From Flavobacteriaceae bacterium R38 (GTDB lineage Bacteria; Bacteroidota; Bacteroidia; Flavobacteriales; Flavobacteriaceae), in the NCBI GenBank assembly GCA_009901575.1, contig WXYP01000009.1, positions 49,656 to 113,655 of the forward strand: DNA of 64,000 nt, in the 5' to 3' direction. This document shows, in pieces, positions 62,969 through 64,000 of the stretch (positions are counted from its first letter, which is position 1; every line of letters begins with the position of its first letter). Under the pieces are notes generated by a model. That model searched no databases. It saw only the letters and a program-made list of their open reading frames with translations, and was not told where the DNA came from. The position numbers were made by a program, and so were the translations under genes.

Positions 62969-63573
62969 TGGTTTTTTATTCACTCGATATTATAGGAACT
63001 TTTGCCTTTGCTATTTCAGGCTTTTTAACTGCTTTTCATAAACGATTAGATTTATTCGGATTATTTATTATAGCTTTTGTAACTGCTCTGGGAGGAGGTA
63101 CTTTACGGGATGTCCTTATAGGCAGAACTCCGGTAGGCTGGATGATTGATTTAAATTATGTATATGTTGTTTTTGGCGGTGTTGTTTTTGCAATTCTCTT
63201 TAAAAGAAAACTAGAATACTTAAGGACTTCTCTTTTTTTATTTGATACTATTGGCCTCGCTGTTTTTACGATCCTGGGAATAGAAAAAGGAATAGATGCA
63301 AATCTACACCCTGTTATTTCTATTGCTTTGGGGACAATGAGTGCTTCTTTTGGGGGAGTAATACGAGATATATTATGTAATGAGATTCCAATTATATTTG
63401 AAAAAAAAGAGATTTATGCTACCGCTTGTGTTTTTGGAGGCGCTGTATTTTTTGTTTTAAAAATGTTTACCATACCTATGATAGTAATTTATATCATTAC
63501 GATTAGCATTATTATAACAATCAGACTCTTAGCGGTCAAGTATAAACTAAAATTACCTCAAATTAAAGATTGA
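62968..63573 (+). CDS. TRIC/YicG-family trimeric cation-channel protein
   Basis: This 201-residue seven-span protein has the internal repeat of the UPF0126/TRIC family: TFAFAISGFLTAFHKRLDLFG, FVTALGGGTLRDVLIG and the matching GTMSASFGGVIRDILCNEIP. TRIC homologues form trimeric potassium channels, though bacterial members have also been linked to glycine import. Its ATG overlaps the RDD stop by one base (TAATG), so the pair is translationally coupled. The right-edge repeat region begins about 40 bp after its stop. Confidence 0.93.
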   Translation: MVFYSLDIIGTFAFAISGFLTAFHKRLDLFGLFIIAFVTALGGGTLRDVLIGRTPVGWMIDLNYVYVVFGGVVFAILFKRKLEYLRTSLFLFDTIGLAVFTILGIEKGIDANLHPVISIALGTMSASFGGVIRDILCNEIPIIFEKKEIYATACVFGGAVFFVLKMFTIPMIVIYIITISIIITIRLLAVKYKLKLPQIKD

Positions 63574-63610
63574 AAATTATAAATGACAGTTCTTAAAGTA
63601 GCTGTGTTTT

Positions 63611-63726
63611 TTTAGGAAACAGGTTTTTTGTTAAACTGTTGAATCGTAAAGTTGTTAAATTGACAAGTTGATTTGTTTAAACCTGATGATATATCTCTTT
63701 GTATAAGAATTCAGATGGTTTAGTTT
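63611..63726. repeat. Dispersed non-coding repeat, copy 2
   Basis: The block is homologous to 17986-18101 over 116 bases, ending in TTTAGTTT. As in copy 1 it follows a CDS stop closely and leads into period-7 repeats. Confidence 0.9.
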
Positions 63727-63801
63727 GTTTACAGTTTACAGTCGAGTTGAACTGTTAAATCGTGTAATTGATGAAGTTGATTTGTTTAAGTGATTTTTAA
63801 G

Positions 63802-63829
63802 AGCCAAGAGCCAAGAGCTAAGAGCCAAG
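63802..63829. repeat. Heptamer tandem repeat AGCCAAG, 4 copies
   Basis: There are three identical units and one with a C-to-T change (third unit), an exact period of seven. Confidence 0.93.
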
Positions 63830-63855
63830 GTAAAATTATAAATATAAAATTGTCA

Positions 63856-63903
63856 AATCGTAAAGTTGTTAAATTGACAAGTTAATTTGTTGATATGTTT
63901 ATT
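63856..63903. repeat. Internal partial duplication in the right repeat block
   Basis: Bases 63856-63891 repeat 63642-63677 with one mismatch. The following TTTGTTGATATGTTTATT matches 18135-18152 exactly. The block is thus assembled from shared modules. Confidence 0.85.
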
Positions 63904-63940
63904 CATTAAATCGTTTAACGTGTTTTTTATTCTGTATTTT

Positions 63941-64000
63941 CTAACATCTAACATCTAACATCTAACATCTAACATCTAACATCTAACATCTAACATCTAA
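63941..64000. repeat. Heptamer tandem repeat CTAACAT, at least 8.5 copies
   Basis: The repeat is perfect and runs off the window, so its true length is unknown. The unit is a rotation-compatible relative of the TTTAGCA unit at 18189-18320 (both fit TARCATY). Confidence 0.95.

Overview
The window reads as chromosome of a marine-type Flavobacteriaceae bacterium (phylum Bacteroidota). It is AT-rich. Many products carry short Sec signals ending in AQ, SQ or a lipobox cysteine. Several genes are preceded by the Bacteroidota -7 box TAnnTTTG. Many families are typical of Flavobacteriia: a DUF6443-type RHS protein, 2TM-domain proteins, DUF3810, a LETM1-related biofilm protein, head-GIN/DUF2807, DUF2141, DUF4350 and a Cu/Zn SOD lipoprotein. 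No rRNA, tRNA, CRISPR array, transposase or prophage block was seen.

Layout. Positions 1-8000 hold two very large secreted proteins: the C-terminal part of one, then an RHS protein with an unassigned tail, closed by a strong terminator. Positions 8100-18000 hold an outer-membrane barrel protein, an S41 peptidase lipoprotein, a cryptic M15-like peptidase, two adjacent amidohydrolase genes (three domains, only one with the HxH metal motif), a DUF3810 membrane metalloprotein and dipeptidase PepD. Next comes a non-coding block of dispersed and heptanucleotide repeats, related to a second block at the right edge (63.6-64.0 kb). Positions 18.4-25.8 kb hold a TonB-dependent receptor, a small exported protein and a LytS/LytTR two-component operon. 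That operon contains five 2TM domains (one fused to the kinase, four as small proteins) and a broken amidohydrolase fragment.

Positions 25.8-48 kb are almost all on the minus strand. They hold a membrane-anchored GH113-like protein, the LETM1-related protein, SodC, a DUF2490 / hydrolase-OsmC / isochorismatase operon, an Asp-box propeller protein, an MBL-fold protein, DinB and YdeI proteins, an MG2/plug-like protein with a 21-bp repeat upstream, an arginase-fold protein, an M28 peptidase, a nitrilase, an NTF2-like protein, a decayed VOC gene, a TolB-like propeller and a G8/beta-helix protein. Positions 48-56.5 kb hold trxB, the DUF4870-PadR-PspC-head GIN envelope-stress operon, a DUF4442 protein, a TIGR00266 protein, a small conserved protein, and the divergent oxyR-dps pair with a palindromic control region. 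Positions 56.9-63.6 kb hold a SpoIIM-DUF4129-DUF4350-MoxR-DUF58 operon, divergent from RDD and TRIC membrane genes.

Two themes recur. One is redox and stress defence (SodC, OsmC fusion, TrxB, OxyR, Dps). The other is envelope sensing and secreted hydrolysis. The most unusual features are the A-A-B-A-B 2TM array, the period-7 repeat elements, the oxyR-dps palindrome whose arms are each a -7 box, the RHS tail without a recognisable immunity gene, and two gene remnants too short or broken to be called routinely.
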